Assembly (NCBI RefSeq): GCF_003013695.1 | Contig: NZ_CP027792.1 | Span: 3,182,501 to 3,246,500, forward strand | Direction: 5' to 3' | Length of the DNA: 64,000 nucleotides | Origin: Pulveribacter suum | Lineage (GTDB): Bacteria; Pseudomonadota; Gammaproteobacteria; Burkholderiales; Burkholderiaceae_C | In this document: in pieces, positions 1 to 10,091 of the stretch | How the letters are laid out: the number at the start of each line of letters is the position of its first letter | Numbering within the stretch: position 1 is the first letter of the stretch | Translations under genes and position numbers: made by a program | Notes under the pieces: model-generated | The model's database searches: none | The model's input: only the letters and a program-made list of their open reading frames with translations | What the model was told of the DNA's origin: nothing

Positions 1-1913
1 TCGCCCACCAGGCTGTCATAGCCATGCAGCAGGCGCAGGATGAACTCGTGCGCGTGCGCGGCGCGCGCGGCGGCGACGATTTCCTCGCGCGTGGCTTCGG
101 GCTTGCCATAGGCGATGTTCTCGGCGATGGTGCCGAAGAACAGAAACGGCTCCTGCAGCACCAGGCCGATGTGGCGGCGGAAGTCGCTCACGGCCATGCG
201 CCGGATGTCCACGCCATCGACCAAGATGGCGCCGTCCGTCACGTCGTAGAAGCGGCTGATCAGATTGACCAGCGTGCTCTTGCCCGAGCCGCTGTGGCCC
301 ACCAGGCCGATCATCTCGCCGGGGCGGATGGACAGCGACAGGTTCTTGATGACCGTGCGGCTGCCGTAGCGAAAGCCCACGCCCTGCATCTCGATGGCGC
401 CGGCCACGCGGGGCACCCGCACCGGGTTCACCGGGTCGGGCACGTTGGAGACGTGGTCCAGGATGTCGAAGATGCGCTTGGCGCCGGCGGCCGCCTTTTG
501 CGTGACCGAGACGATGCGGCTCATGGAATCGAGCCGGGTGTAGAAGCGCCCGATGTAGGCAATGAAGGCCGTCAGCACGCCCACCGTGATCTGGTTGTGC
601 GCCACCAGCCAGATGCCGAAGGCCCAGACCACCAGCAGGCCGATCTCGGTCATCAGCGACACGGTGGGCGAGAACAGGCTCCAGGTCTTGTTCAGGCGGT
701 CGTTGACTTCCAGGTTGTGCTGGTTGGCAGCGCGAAAGCGGTCGGCCTCGCGCTGCTCCTGGGCGAAGGCCTTGACCACGCGGATGCCGGGGATGGTGTC
801 GGCCAGCACGTTGGTCACTTCGCTCCAGACGCGGTCGATGCGCTCGAAGCCGGTGCGCAGCTTGTCGCGCACGGTGTGGATCAGCCAGGCGATGAAGGGC
901 AGCGGCACCAGCGTGACCAGGGCCAGCCAGGGGTTGATGGAAAACAGGATGGCCGACGTCATCAGGATCATCAGCACGTCGGTGGCGAAGTCCAGAGCGT
1001 TCAGCGACAGGAAGACGTTGATGCGGTCGGTCTCCGAGCCGATGCGCGCCATCAGGTCGCCCGTCCTCTTGCTGCCGAAATACTCCAGCGACAGGCGCAG
1101 CAGGTGCTCGTACGTAGTGGTGCGCAGATCGGCGCCGATGCGCTCGGACACCAGCGCCAGGATGTAGGTGCGCGCCCACCCCAGGCCCCAGGCCAGCAGC
1201 GCCGCCAGCAGCAGCCCGCCCAGGTACAGCGCGACCTGGCTGGCGGGAATCTGCTGGCCGTTTTGGTAGGGGATGAGGATTTCGTCCATGAGCGGAATGG
1301 TCATGTACGGCGGCACCAGCGACGCGGCGGTGGAGGCCAGCGTCAGCGCAAAGCCGGCGGCCAGCTGCTTCTTGTAGGGCCGGGCAAAGCGCCACAGGCG
1401 CAGCAGCACCCAGGTGGACGTCTGCGGCGCCTGCTGGCGGGCACAGGCCGGGCATTCCTCGGCGTCCTGCGGCAGCGGCGTCTGGCAGACGGCGCAGCGC
1501 GGCGCCTCGTCCGGCGCGGCCAGGGCCTGGCCCGGGTGCTGCAGGCGATCGAGCTGCTGCTCCAGCCGCTGCTGGAAGGCCAGCGCCCGGGCGTGGCGCG
1601 CCAGGGTGAAGCGCCACAGCGCCAGGCGCTCGGCCGCGCCGTGCAGCTCCAGCGTGCCCACGCCGCCGTGGTCCAGCAGGCGCAGCTGCTGGGCGGGCGC
1701 CAGAGGCCAGGACTGCACGGCGCCCCCCGGCCCGCAGGCCAGCAGCCGGGTGGCGGTCAGCGCCAGCAGGCCGGGGGCGAAGCGCAGGTCGGGGGTGAGG
1801 TCAACCTCGAACGCGGCCAGCACGTTCTCCTCGGGGGCGAGCGCCGCTCGCACCTGCCCCGCACAGGGGCCAGTCAGGACGCCGGACGCGTCCAGGGGAT
1901 GTGGATGTTGCAT
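1..1913 (-). CDS. ABC exporter (fused permease/ATPase) with N-terminal zinc ribbon, cyanophycin-locus type; 3' end cut by window edge
   Basis: The visible 637 residues start at an ATG at 1911-1913 and run off the left edge. Residues 1-135 form a module unlike a standard exporter. A CxxC-x10-CxxC zinc-ribbon motif follows (Cys140, 143, 154, 157), then an ABC type-1 membrane domain (about residues 165-460) and the ATPase with Walker A GHSGSGKST. The window ends just after the region reading AHEFILRLLHGYDSLVGE, so the signature motif, Walker B and the C-terminus are off-window. Exporters of this layout are annotated next to cyanophycin genes in related betaproteobacteria (established association), and here the gene is divergent from two cyanophycin synthetase genes. 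The substrate is unknown. A peptide or cyanophycin-related compound is only inference. Confidence 0.88.
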   Translation of the reverse strand, partial: MQHPHPLDASGVLTGPCAGQVRAALAPEENVLAAFEVDLTPDLRFAPGLLALTATRLLACGPGGAVQSWPLAPAQQLRLLDHGGVGTLELHGAAERLALWRFTLARHARALAFQQRLEQQLDRLQHPGQALAAPDEAPRCAVCQTPLPQDAEECPACARQQAPQTSTWVLLRLWRFARPYKKQLAAGFALTLASTAASLVPPYMTIPLMDEILIPYQNGQQIPASQVALYLGGLLLAALLAWGLGWARTYILALVSERIGADLRTTTYEHLLRLSLEYFGSKRTGDLMARIGSETDRINVFLSLNALDFATDVLMILMTSAILFSINPWLALVTLVPLPFIAWLIHTVRDKLRTGFERIDRVWSEVTNVLADTIPGIRVVKAFAQEQREADRFRAANQHNLEVNDRLNKTWSLFSPTVSLMTEIGLLVVWAFGIWLVAHNQITVGVLTAFIAYIGRFYTRLDSMSRIVSVTQKAAAGAKRIFDILDHVSNVPDPVNPVRVPRVAGAIEMQGVGFRYGSRTVIKNLSLSIRPGEMIGLVGHSGSGKSTLVNLISRFYDVTDGAILVDGVDIRRMAVSDFRRHIGLVLQEPFLFFGTIAENIAYGKPEATREEIVAAARAAHAHEFILRLLHGYDSLVG

Positions 1914-2208
1914 GTCGTTGGGTCGGGCCTTCAGGGCCGGGGCCGCGGGCGCCGCCAGGCTGGTGCGCCACAGGATGACGGGGGATTGTCCCGGAGCCGC
2001 GGACAGCGCGCGCCGCAATGCCCGTATCGCCTTGTAACGCGCCGCACCCTGCGGCGGCTGACATGCGCCGCCCCGCCGCCCGCGCCCTACTTCCGGCGCA
2101 CAATCGACCGAAGCGGCCCGGCCCTGCCGGCCTGCCGCTGACCGAAGCACCCCACCGCGGGCCGGGCCGCAGCCCTTGCCCGCCGCTTTTTCTCCCACGC
2201 TGTTTCCC

Positions 2209-4380
2209 ATGGCCACCTTCGAAGACATCCGACTGCTGCGTACCACCTACCTGCGCGGCCCCAGCGTCTGGACCTACCGCCCCATCCTGGAGGTCTGGCT
2301 GGACCTGGGCGCGCTGGAAGACCACCCCTCCAACCAGCTGCCCGGCTTCAACGAGCGCCTGACGCGCTGGCTGCCCGACCTGGTCGAGCACCACTGCGGC
2401 GTGGGCGAGCGCGGCGGCTTTCTGCAGCGGCTGGAGGAGGGCACCTGGTGCGGCCACGTGCTGGAGCACGTCATCATCGAGCTGCTCAACCTCGCGGGCA
2501 TGCCGGCAGAGTTCGGTCAGACGCGCGAGACGTCGCAGCGCGGCATCTACCGCATGGTGTTTCGCTGCCCCGAAGAAGCCGTGGCCCGCGTGGCGCTGGC
2601 GCACGGCCACCGGCTCATCATGGCGGCCATCAACGACCAGCCCTTTGACCTGGCGGCCGCCGTGCGGGACATCAAGACCGCCATCAACGACCGCTACCTG
2701 GGCCCCAGCACCGGCTGCATCGTGGCCGCGGCCGGCGAGCGGCGCATCCCGCACATCCGCCTGAACGACGGCAACCTGGTGCAGCTGGGCTATGGCGCGG
2801 CGCAGCGGCGCATCTGGACCGCCGAGAGCGACCAGACCAGCGCCATCGCCGAGGGCATCGCCCAGGACAAGGACTTCACCAAGCGGCTGCTGGCCTCCTG
2901 CGGCGTGCCCGTGCCCGAGGGCCAAGTGGTGGCCAGCGCCGACGAGGCCTGGGAGGTGGCGCAGGACATCGGCCTGCCCGTCACCGTCAAGCCCAGCGAT
3001 GGGAACCACGCGCGCGGCGTGACGCTGGAGCTGTCCGGCGAGGCCGACATCAAGGCGGCCTTCGCCCTGGCCGAGCCCGAGGGCTCGGAGGTCATCGTCG
3101 AGCGCTTCATCGAGGGCACCGAGCACCGCCTGCTGGTGGTGGGCGGCAAGGTGGTGGCCGCCTGCCGCGGCGAGCAGGTCAGCGTGACGGGCAATGGCCG
3201 GGACACCCTCGGCGCCCTGGTTCATGTCGTCAACCAGGACCCGCGCCGCGGCCCCGAGCAGGAATACCCGCTGGACTGGATCAACCTGCAGGCGCCGGCC
3301 GTGCAGCTGGAGCTCAAGCGCCAGCAGCTCACGCCCGACAGCGTCGTGCCGCAGGGCCAGGAGGTGCTGCTGCAGCGCAACGGCAACATGGCGATCGACT
3401 GCACCGACGAGGTGCACCCAGACGTCGCCTACTACGCGCAGCTGGCGGCGAAGATCGTCGGCCTGGACATTGCCGGCATGGACATGATCCTCAAGGACAT
3501 CTCCCAGCCCATGAAGGCGCAGGGCGGCGCCATCCTCGAAGTGAACGCCGGCCCTGGCCTGCTGATGCACCTCAAACCCACCAGCGGCGCGCCGCGCCCG
3601 GTGGGCATGGCCATCGTGGACCATCTCTTTCCGCGCACCGAAGGCGGCGCGGACAGCGGACGCATCCCCATCGTGGGCATCGCCGGCACCCAGGGCAACG
3701 CCTTTACCGCCCGCCTGGTGGGCTGGCTGCTGCAGCTGTCCGGGCGCCTGACGGGCGTGGCCAGCAGCGAGGGCATGTTCCTGGCCAACCGCCGCACCCA
3801 GGCCGGCAGCGCCGCGCATTGGGCCGGCGCCCACCGCCTGCTGACCAACCGCCTGGCCCAGGCGGCCGTCATCCAGACCACGGCCCGCTCCATCCTGGGC
3901 GAGGGCCTGGCCTATGACCGCTGCCTGGTGGGCGTGGTCACCGACATGGACGGCTACGAGGACCTGGCCGACCATGACGTGCGCGAGCCCGCCCAGATGG
4001 CCCGCGTGCTGCGCACCCAGATCGACGTGGTGCTGGGCGAAGGCGCCGGCGTGCTGAACGCCGACATCGCCCCGGTGGCCGACCTGGCGCGCCTGTGCGA
4101 CGGCCAGGTGCTGCTGTACTCCACCGACGCGGGCAACCCGCGGCTGGCCGAGCACCGCGCCCAGGGCGAAGGCCGGGCGGTGTTCACCCGCGCCGGCCAG
4201 GTCATCCTGGCCACCGGCGCCAGCGAGCGCGTGCTGGGTACGCTGGCCACGCTCAGCCTGCCCGGCGGGCAGCAGCCGGACACCGCGGCGCTGCTGGCGG
4301 CCATCGCCGCGGCCTGGGCGATGGACATCGCGCCCGAGCTGATCGCCGCCGGCATCAAGACCTTCGAATACCTGGCCTGA
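2209..4380 (+). CDS. cphA': Cyanophycin synthetase-like protein CphA' (short form, degenerate Mur-ligase half)
   Basis: The protein has 723 residues from the ATG at 2209. An upstream in-frame ATG at 2176 exists, but the sequence ATFEDIRLLRTTYLRGP aligns with the N-terminus of the next gene, favouring 2209. The N-terminal domain and ATP-grasp domain (about residues 1-480, with KPSDGNHARGVT and the metal/ATP region EVNAGPGLLMHLKP) look intact. In the Mur-ligase part the P-loop reads GTQGNAF at residues 493-499 instead of GTNGKTT, losing the key Lys and Thr. The C-terminal Mur domain present in the next gene is missing (723 versus 861 aa). CphA' proteins paired with CphA are known in Burkholderiales. 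Their exact role is unsettled, and a role as partner or modified ligase is inference. Confidence 0.9.
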   Translation: MATFEDIRLLRTTYLRGPSVWTYRPILEVWLDLGALEDHPSNQLPGFNERLTRWLPDLVEHHCGVGERGGFLQRLEEGTWCGHVLEHVIIELLNLAGMPAEFGQTRETSQRGIYRMVFRCPEEAVARVALAHGHRLIMAAINDQPFDLAAAVRDIKTAINDRYLGPSTGCIVAAAGERRIPHIRLNDGNLVQLGYGAAQRRIWTAESDQTSAIAEGIAQDKDFTKRLLASCGVPVPEGQVVASADEAWEVAQDIGLPVTVKPSDGNHARGVTLELSGEADIKAAFALAEPEGSEVIVERFIEGTEHRLLVVGGKVVAACRGEQVSVTGNGRDTLGALVHVVNQDPRRGPEQEYPLDWINLQAPAVQLELKRQQLTPDSVVPQGQEVLLQRNGNMAIDCTDEVHPDVAYYAQLAAKIVGLDIAGMDMILKDISQPMKAQGGAILEVNAGPGLLMHLKPTSGAPRPVGMAIVDHLFPRTEGGADSGRIPIVGIAGTQGNAFTARLVGWLLQLSGRLTGVASSEGMFLANRRTQAGSAAHWAGAHRLLTNRLAQAAVIQTTARSILGEGLAYDRCLVGVVTDMDGYEDLADHDVREPAQMARVLRTQIDVVLGEGAGVLNADIAPVADLARLCDGQVLLYSTDAGNPRLAEHRAQGEGRAVFTRAGQVILATGASERVLGTLATLSLPGGQQPDTAALLAAIAAAWAMDIAPELIAAGIKTFEYLA

Positions 4381-4392
4381 GCACCTCGGCAA

Positions 4393-4450
4393 CTATCAAA
4401 ATGATAGCTACTGGCGCTTGTCCCATAAGCCCTAAAGGCCCATTTGACTT
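4393..4450 (+). repeat. Intergenic repeat copy 1
   Basis: CTATCAAAATGATAGCTAC, then TGGCGCTTGTCCCATAAG, then AAAGGCCCATTTGACTT. It fills most of the gap between the two cyanophycin synthetase genes. Confidence 0.85.
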
Positions 4451-4476
4451 CACAGACTGCTGAGAGAAAAAGCCCC

Positions 4477-7062
4477 ATGCAGATCACCCGCATCCGCCCC
4501 CTGCGCGGCCCCAACCTCTGGACCCGCGCCACCGCCATCGAGGCCGTCGTGCACTGCGACCCCGGCGAATGCAACCACGCCGCCCTGCCCGGTTTCGAGG
4601 AGCGGCTGCGCGCGCGCTTTCCGGCCATCGGCGCGCTGCAGCCGCACGGCGCCGAGCACGTGCTGACGCTGGCCCACGTGCTGGAGGTGGCCGCGCTGCA
4701 GCTGCAGGCGCAGGCCGGCTGCCCCGTCACCTTCAGCCGCACCCAGCAGACGGTGGAGGCCGGCACCTACCAGGTGGTGGTGGAGTACACCGAAGAAGCC
4801 GTGGGCCGGCTGGCCATGGAGCAGGCCGGCGCGCTGATCCAGGCCACGCTGCAGGACGCACCGTTCGACGCCGACGCCGTCATCGCCCGCCTGCGCGAGC
4901 TGGACGAGGACGAGCGCATCGGCCCGTCCACCGGCTCCATCGTGGACGCGGCCGTGGCGCGCGGCATCCCGTTTCGGCGGCTGACCAGCGGCTCGCTGGT
5001 GCAGCTGGGCTGGGGCTCGCGCGCGCGCCGCATCCAGGCCGCCGAGCTGGACACCACCAGCGCCGTGGCCGAGTCCATCGCCCAGGACAAGGACCTGACC
5101 AAGCGCCTGCTGCACGCCGCCGGCGTGCCCGTGCCACTGGGCCGCCCGGCGGCCGACCTGGAGGACGCCTGGCGCGTGGCCGAAGAGGTCGGCCTGCCGG
5201 TGGTCGTCAAGCCCCAGGACGGCAACCAGGGCAAGGGCGTGACGGTGAACATCGCCACCCGCGCGCAGCTGGAGGCGGCGTGGAACGCGGCGCGCGAGTA
5301 CGGCGACGAGATCATGGTCGAGCGCTTTCTGCCCGGGCACGATTTCCGCCTGCTGGTGGTGGGCCGCCAGCTGGTGGCCGCCGCGCGGCGCGACCCGCCG
5401 CAGGTGCTGGGCGACGGCCAGCACACGGTGCGCGAGCTGGTGGACATCGTCAACCAGGACCCGCGCCGCGGCACCGGCCACGGCACGGCGCTGACGCGCA
5501 TCCGCCTGGACGACATCGCCCTGGGCCGCCTGGCCGCTGAAGGGCTGACGCCCGAGTCCGTGCCCGTGCAGGGCCAGCGCGTGGTGCTGCGCAACAACGC
5601 CAACCTCTCGACCGGCGGCAGCGCCACCGACGTGACGGACGACGTGCACCCGGACATCGCCGCCCGCGCCGTGGAAGCCGCGCAGACCATTGGCCTGCAC
5701 ATCTGCGGCGTGGACGTGGTCTGCGAGACCATGCTGCGCCCGCTGGAGGAGCAAAACGGCGGCATCGTCGAAGTCAACGCCGCGCCCGGCCTGCGCATGC
5801 ACCTGTCGCCCTCCTTCGGGCGCCCGCGCAACGTGGGCGCGCCCATGGTGGACGAGCTGTTCGCCCCGGGCGAGGACGGCCGCATCCCCGTGATCGCCGT
5901 GACCGGCACCAACGGCAAGACCACCACCACGCGCCTGATCAGCCACCTGTTCGCCTCGCACGGCCTGCGCGTGGGCATGACCAACACCGACGGCGTGTAC
6001 GTCGCCGGCCGCCAGATCGACAGCGGCGACTGCTCCGGCCCGAGGAGCGCCCGCAACGTGCTGTTCCACCCCGAGGTAGACGCCGCCGTGCTGGAATGCG
6101 CGCGCGGCGGCATCCTGCGCGAGGGCCTGGGCTTTGACCGCTGCCAGGTGGCCGTGGTCACCAACGTGGGCGCGGGCGACCACCTGGGGCTGAACTTCAT
6201 CACCACGGTGGACGACGTGGCCGTCTTGAAGCGCGTCATCGTGCAGAACGTGGCGCCCACCGGCTTTAGCGTGCTGAACGCCGCCGACCCGCACGTGGCC
6301 GCCATGGCCACGGTGTGCCCGGGCAAGGTCATCTTCTTCGCCGCCGACCGCCACCACCCCGTCATGGCCACGCACCGCGCGCAAGGAGCGCGCGTGGTCT
6401 ATGTGGACGGCGACCACATCGTGGCCGCCGAGGGCTCGTGGCGCGAGAGCGTGCCGCTGCGCGACATTCCGCTCACGCGCGGCGGGGCCATCGGCTTTCA
6501 GGTGGAGAACGCCATGGCCTCCGTCGGCGCCGCCTGGGCCGCCGGCCTGCCCTGGGACACCATCCGCCGCGGCCTGGCCGGCTTCACGAACGACAGCGAC
6601 AACGCTCCGGGCCGCTTCAACGTCATGGACTACCGCGGCGCCACCGTGATCGCCGACTACGGCCACAACCCGGACGCCATGCGCGCCTTGGTGCAGGCCG
6701 TGCAGGCCATGCCGGCGGCGCGGCGCAGCGTGGTCATCAGCGGCGCGGGCGACCGGCGCGACGAGGACATCACCGAGCAGACGCAGATCCTGGGCGGCGC
6801 GTTCGACGACGTGGTGCTGTACCAGGACGCCTGCCAGCGCGGGCGCGAGGACGGCGAGGTGCTGGCCCTGCTGCAAAAGGGCCTGCAGGGCGCCGAGCGC
6901 ACCGGCTACGTGGCCGAGATCCACGGCGAGTTCGCCGCCATCGACCACGCCTTGGCCCGCCTGCACCCGGGCGACCTGTGCCTGGTGCTGGTGGACCAGG
7001 TGGAAGAAGCCCTGGCGCATCTGGCTGGCCGCTGCGAGGCGGCTGCCGCCGAGGCCCGCTGA
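4477..7062 (+). CDS. cphA: Cyanophycin synthetase CphA
   Basis: This 861-aa cytoplasmic ligase polymerises aspartate and arginine into cyanophycin (multi-L-arginyl-poly-L-aspartate) using ATP. The domains in order are an N-terminal domain (about 1-165), ATP-grasp (about 220-475, with [12 protein letters not shown] and [12 protein letters not shown]) and a Mur ligase with an intact P-loop GTNGKTTTT at residues 477-485, followed by the full C-terminal Mur domain. Length matches canonical CphA1. The ATG at 4477 begins [15 protein letters not shown], the usual N-terminus. A longer in-frame start at 4444 would begin inside an intergenic repeat and is less likely. It lies 96 bp after cphA' and overlaps the next gene by one base. 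Confidence 0.96.
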   Translation: MQITRIRPLRGPNLWTRATAIEAVVHCDPGECNHAALPGFEERLRARFPAIGALQPHGAEHVLTLAHVLEVAALQLQAQAGCPVTFSRTQQTVEAGTYQVVVEYTEEAVGRLAMEQAGALIQATLQDAPFDADAVIARLRELDEDERIGPSTGSIVDAAVARGIPFRRLTSGSLVQLGWGSRARRIQAAELDTTSAVAESIAQDKDLTKRLLHAAGVPVPLGRPAADLEDAWRVAEEVGLPVVVKPQDGNQGKGVTVNIATRAQLEAAWNAAREYGDEIMVERFLPGHDFRLLVVGRQLVAAARRDPPQVLGDGQHTVRELVDIVNQDPRRGTGHGTALTRIRLDDIALGRLAAEGLTPESVPVQGQRVVLRNNANLSTGGSATDVTDDVHPDIAARAVEAAQTIGLHICGVDVVCETMLRPLEEQNGGIVEVNAAPGLRMHLSPSFGRPRNVGAPMVDELFAPGEDGRIPVIAVTGTNGKTTTTRLISHLFASHGLRVGMTNTDGVYVAGRQIDSGDCSGPRSARNVLFHPEVDAAVLECARGGILREGLGFDRCQVAVVTNVGAGDHLGLNFITTVDDVAVLKRVIVQNVAPTGFSVLNAADPHVAAMATVCPGKVIFFAADRHHPVMATHRAQGARVVYVDGDHIVAAEGSWRESVPLRDIPLTRGGAIGFQVENAMASVGAAWAAGLPWDTIRRGLAGFTNDSDNAPGRFNVMDYRGATVIADYGHNPDAMRALVQAVQAMPAARRSVVISGAGDRRDEDITEQTQILGGAFDDVVLYQDACQRGREDGEVLALLQKGLQGAERTGYVAEIHGEFAAIDHALARLHPGDLCLVLVDQVEEALAHLAGRCEAAAAEAR

Positions 7063-7547
7063 TGCGCCGCGCCGCCCTCAACGCCGCCGCCGTGGCCCTG
7101 CTGCTGGGCGCCGCTGCTGGCGCGCAGGCTCAGGCCGAGCGCATCGGCAGCGTGGACACGGCCTTCCAGTGGCTGGGGCGCGACCACGACATCGTCGTGG
7201 AGGCCTATGACGACCCGCGCGTGCAGGGCGTGACGTGCTACGTCTCGCGCGCGCGCACCGGCGGCATCAAGGGCACGCTGGGCCTGGCGGAGGACCGGGC
7301 CGAGGCGTCCATTTCCTGCCACCAGGTCGGGCCCATCCGCATCGCCGAGCCGCTGGCGCGCCAGCAGCAGGTCTTCAGCGAACGCATGTCGATCCTGTTC
7401 AAGCGCCTGCGCGTGGTGCGCATGGTGGATGCGCAGCGCAACGCGCTGGTCTATCTGACGTATTCGGACAAGCTCATCGAGGGCTCGCCGCAAAACAGCG
7501 TCTCGGCCGTGCCGGTGCCGCGCGAGACGCCGATTCCGGTCAAATAG
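7062..7547 (+). CDS. creA: CreA family protein (secreted, unknown function)
   Basis: This 161-aa protein has an N-terminal signal peptide ([18 protein letters not shown], cleavage near AQAQA). It is followed by the CreA-family body with [20 protein letters not shown] near the mature N-terminus and two conserved cysteines ([16 protein letters not shown]). Length is typical for the family (about 155-170). The start ATG shares a base with the TGA of cphA (TGATG), so the two are translationally coupled. CreA is a periplasmic protein conserved in Proteobacteria with no established biochemical role. A link to cyanophycin is suggested only by position. Confidence 0.9.
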   Translation: MRRAALNAAAVALLLGAAAGAQAQAERIGSVDTAFQWLGRDHDIVVEAYDDPRVQGVTCYVSRARTGGIKGTLGLAEDRAEASISCHQVGPIRIAEPLARQQQVFSERMSILFKRLRVVRMVDAQRNALVYLTYSDKLIEGSPQNSVSAVPVPRETPIPVK

Positions 7548-7566
7548 CGCCCTGCCGGGGCTCCAG

Positions 7567-7624
7567 GCCAAAATGACCTCAAACCCGCGCCAGCAAATCG
7601 CTGGCAGCTATTAAAGTGATAGCA
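7567..7624 (-). repeat. Intergenic repeat copy 2
   Basis: On the minus strand it reads GCTATCACTTTAATAGCTGC, CAGCGATTTGCTGGCG and GAGGTCATTTTGGC. It lies between the convergent creA and DsbA-like genes. Confidence 0.8.
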
Positions 7625-7625
7625 C

Positions 7626-8291
7626 TCAACCCTGCGCCGCGACCTGGCGCAACGCCTTCTCGAACACCTGCACGGGCTGGCCGCCCTGCACCAGGTGGCG
7701 GCCGTTGATGATGACCGCCGGCACCGAGCGGATGCCCTGAGCCTGCCAGTGGTGCTCGCGCTCGCGCACCTCGGCGGTGAACTCCTGCCCGGCCAGCACC
7801 TGGCCGACGCGCTGCGCGTCCAGCCCCGCCTCGGCCGCCAGGCGCTGCAGCAGCGCGTGGTCGCCCGGATCCTCACCGCGGCCGAAGTAGGCCCGCATCA
7901 GCGCGCCGCCCAGGGCCAGCTGCTGCGCGGCCGAGCCTTCCTTGAGCGCCCAGTACAGCAGTCGGTGCGCGTCGAAGGTGTTGTAGATGTGCGTGCGCCG
8001 CTCGTCGTTGAAGGCAAAGCCCAGCTCGCGCCCGCGCTCGGCGATGCTCTGGTGCATCTGCGCCAGCTGCTCGCTCGTGCTGCCGTACTTGTCCGCCAGG
8101 TGCTGCGCCAGCGGCTCGCCGCCCGGGCCCATGGCGGGGTTGAGCTCGAACGGCTGCAGGTGCAGCGTGAAGCTCACCTCGCCGGCCAGGCGCTGGCGCA
8201 CCAGCTCCAGCGTCTTGTGGGCGATGGCGCACCAGGGGCAGGTGATGTCGGAGACGAAGTCCAGGTGCAGGGGTTTGTGGCTCAAGGTCAT
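7626..8291 (-). CDS. DsbA/FrnE-like thiol oxidoreductase family protein
   Basis: This 221-aa thioredoxin-fold protein has a CPWC active site near the N-terminus (SDITCPWCAIAHKTLE) and the cis-Pro region SVPAVIING near the C-terminus. It matches the cytoplasmic FrnE/2-hydroxychromene-2-carboxylate isomerase-related DsbA group. No signal peptide is visible, arguing for a cytoplasmic location. The start ATG at 8289-8291 overlaps the stop of the acyl-CoA synthetase gene by four bases (ATGA), so both are co-transcribed. The target substrate cannot be told from sequence. Confidence 0.9.
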   Translation of the reverse strand: MTLSHKPLHLDFVSDITCPWCAIAHKTLELVRQRLAGEVSFTLHLQPFELNPAMGPGGEPLAQHLADKYGSTSEQLAQMHQSIAERGRELGFAFNDERRTHIYNTFDAHRLLYWALKEGSAAQQLALGGALMRAYFGRGEDPGDHALLQRLAAEAGLDAQRVGQVLAGQEFTAEVREREHHWQAQGIRSVPAVIINGRHLVQGGQPVQVFEKALRQVAAQG

Positions 8292-9844
8292 GCGCGGTTC
8301 TCCTTGCCATCGATGGTAGCCACCGGCTCGCTTGCCCATTGCCGCAGTCCGGTCTTGAGCACCTTGCCGTAGCTGTTCTTGGGCAGCGCGGCCACGAAGC
8401 GGTAGGCCTTGGGGCGCTTGAAGCGGGCGATGTGCGCCAGGCACAGGGCATCCAGCGCCTGGGCGCTCACGGGCGCCGCACCCGGCGCGGCGACGACGAA
8501 GGCCAGCACCACCTCGCCCCACTCGGGGTCCGCCTGGCCGATGATGGCCGCCTCCTGCACTCCGGGGTGCAGCAGCAGCACCTCTTCCACCTCGCGCGGA
8601 TAGATGTTGGAGCCGCCGGAGATGATCACGTCCTTGGCGCGGTCGCGCAGGGTCAGAAAGCCGTCCTCGTCCAGGCTGCCCACGTCGCCCGTGTGCAGCC
8701 AGCCACCGCGCAGCGTGTCGCTGCTGGCCTGCTCGTTGGCCCAGTAGCCGGCCATGACGGTCTCGCCGCGCACGGCCACCTCGCCCAGCGCGCCGGCGGG
8801 CACGGGCGCGCCGCCCGCATCGACCACCCGCACCTCCACGCACGAGTGCGCCACGCCCACCGAGGCGATGCGCTCGGCCCAGCGCGGGTGCTGCGCATCG
8901 GCGATGTGCTCGCGGGCCAGCGCCGTGATGGTCATGGGGCATTCGCCCTGGCCATAGATCTGCACGAACTTCTGGCCCATGGCGGCCAGGGCCCGGCGCA
9001 GGTCTTCCACGTACATCGGGCCGCCGCCATAGACGATGGTCTTGAAGCCCTCGGCGCTGGCGCCGGTGGCCTCCACGTGCGCCACCAGGCGCTGCACCAT
9101 GGTGGGCGCGGCAAACAGCGACAGCCGGCCGACATCAGCGGCCAGCTGCACCAGCTCGGCCGGGTCGAACCCGCCGGAGCCGGGCAGCACATGGCGCGCG
9201 CCGCGCAGCATGTGGGCGTAGTTGTACAGGCCGGCGCCGTGCGACAGCGGGGCGGCATAGACCATGGCGTCATCGGGCTGCACCTGGTCCACGTCGGTGA
9301 AATAGGCCATGGTCATGGCCAGCAGGTTGCGGTGCGTCTGCATGACGCCCTTGGGCCGGCCGGTGGTGCCGGAGGTGTAGAACAGCGAGGCCACGTCCTC
9401 GGGCCGGCGCTCGTGCAGCGCCAGCGGCGCGCCGGCGGCGGCGCGCTCCCATTCGGCGCTGCCCATCTGCAGCATGGCGGCCGCATCGGCCCCGGCCGCC
9501 AGCGCCGCGCCGATCAGGGCCTGCGAGGCGCAAACCACGCGCGCGCCGCTGTGCTGCAGCACGTAGGCCAGCTCGCGCTCGTGCAGCTTGTAGTTGACGG
9601 GCACGCTGATGGCGCCGGCCCAGTGGATGGCGTGCAGCGCCTCCAGGTACTCGGGGCAGTTGGCCGCGAACAGCACCACCCGGTCGCCCGGCGCCACGCC
9701 GCAGCGCTGGCGCAGGTGCCCCGCCAGCGCCGCCACACGGGCGCCCAGGGTGCGGTAGTCGTGCAGCACGCGCGCACCGGCCAGCACGGCGGGCCGCGCG
9801 CCATGCACCTGGGCGCTGCGGGCAAGCAAATGGGAGATGTTCAT
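8288..9844 (-). CDS. AMP-binding acyl-CoA synthetase
   Basis: This 518-aa member of the ANL adenylating family has the P-loop YTSGTTGRPKGVMQTH, the adenylate-binding YGQGE motif, GWLHTGDVG and the C-terminal catalytic Lys region PKNSYGKVLKTG. It would activate a carboxylic acid as an acyl-AMP and then an acyl-CoA. Length is normal for medium or long-chain fatty-acid CoA ligases. The substrate is not readable from sequence. It is the first gene of a two-gene unit with the DsbA-like gene. A copy of the intergenic repeat lies upstream at 9924-9980. Confidence 0.93.
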   Translation of the reverse strand: MNISHLLARSAQVHGARPAVLAGARVLHDYRTLGARVAALAGHLRQRCGVAPGDRVVLFAANCPEYLEALHAIHWAGAISVPVNYKLHERELAYVLQHSGARVVCASQALIGAALAAGADAAAMLQMGSAEWERAAAGAPLALHERRPEDVASLFYTSGTTGRPKGVMQTHRNLLAMTMAYFTDVDQVQPDDAMVYAAPLSHGAGLYNYAHMLRGARHVLPGSGGFDPAELVQLAADVGRLSLFAAPTMVQRLVAHVEATGASAEGFKTIVYGGGPMYVEDLRRALAAMGQKFVQIYGQGECPMTITALAREHIADAQHPRWAERIASVGVAHSCVEVRVVDAGGAPVPAGALGEVAVRGETVMAGYWANEQASSDTLRGGWLHTGDVGSLDEDGFLTLRDRAKDVIISGGSNIYPREVEEVLLLHPGVQEAAIIGQADPEWGEVVLAFVVAAPGAAPVSAQALDALCLAHIARFKRPKAYRFVAALPKNSYGKVLKTGLRQWASEPVATIDGKENRA

Positions 9845-9923
9845 GGCGAAGGAAAGGGACAGGCGGAACGGCCGACCCCACTATAGGCAGGGCGCCGCAT
9901 GCCCGCAGGCACCCTCCGCACAG

Positions 9924-9980
9924 CGCTATCAGAAAAGTAGCTGCCAGCGCTTTCCCAACAAGGGCTGGAGACACTTTTCA
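9924..9980 (+). repeat. Intergenic repeat copy 3
   Basis: GCTATCAGAAAAGTAGCTGC, CAGCGCTTTCCCAACAAGGG, CTGGAGACACTTTTCATG. It lies between the divergent acyl-CoA synthetase and receiver genes. Confidence 0.8.
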
Positions 9981-10091
9981 TGCAAAAGATGGGCTACCCG
10001 TCGGCCGTGTCCTACGCGCGGGGTTATCGCGGCCTGCACACAATGCCTAGTTGCCATCCTGCCGCTACCCCTGCCTTTGAGGAACCCCGCC

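Noticed and set aside
1801..4392. 863-residue minus-strand frame opposite cphA'
   Set aside because: Shadow of the cyanophycin gene with no recognisable motif.
4450..7020. Long open frame on the minus strand opposite cphA
   Set aside because: Its His/Gln/Val/Ala-rich composition is typical of the antisense of a high-GC gene, and no domain is visible. The plus strand is clearly cphA.
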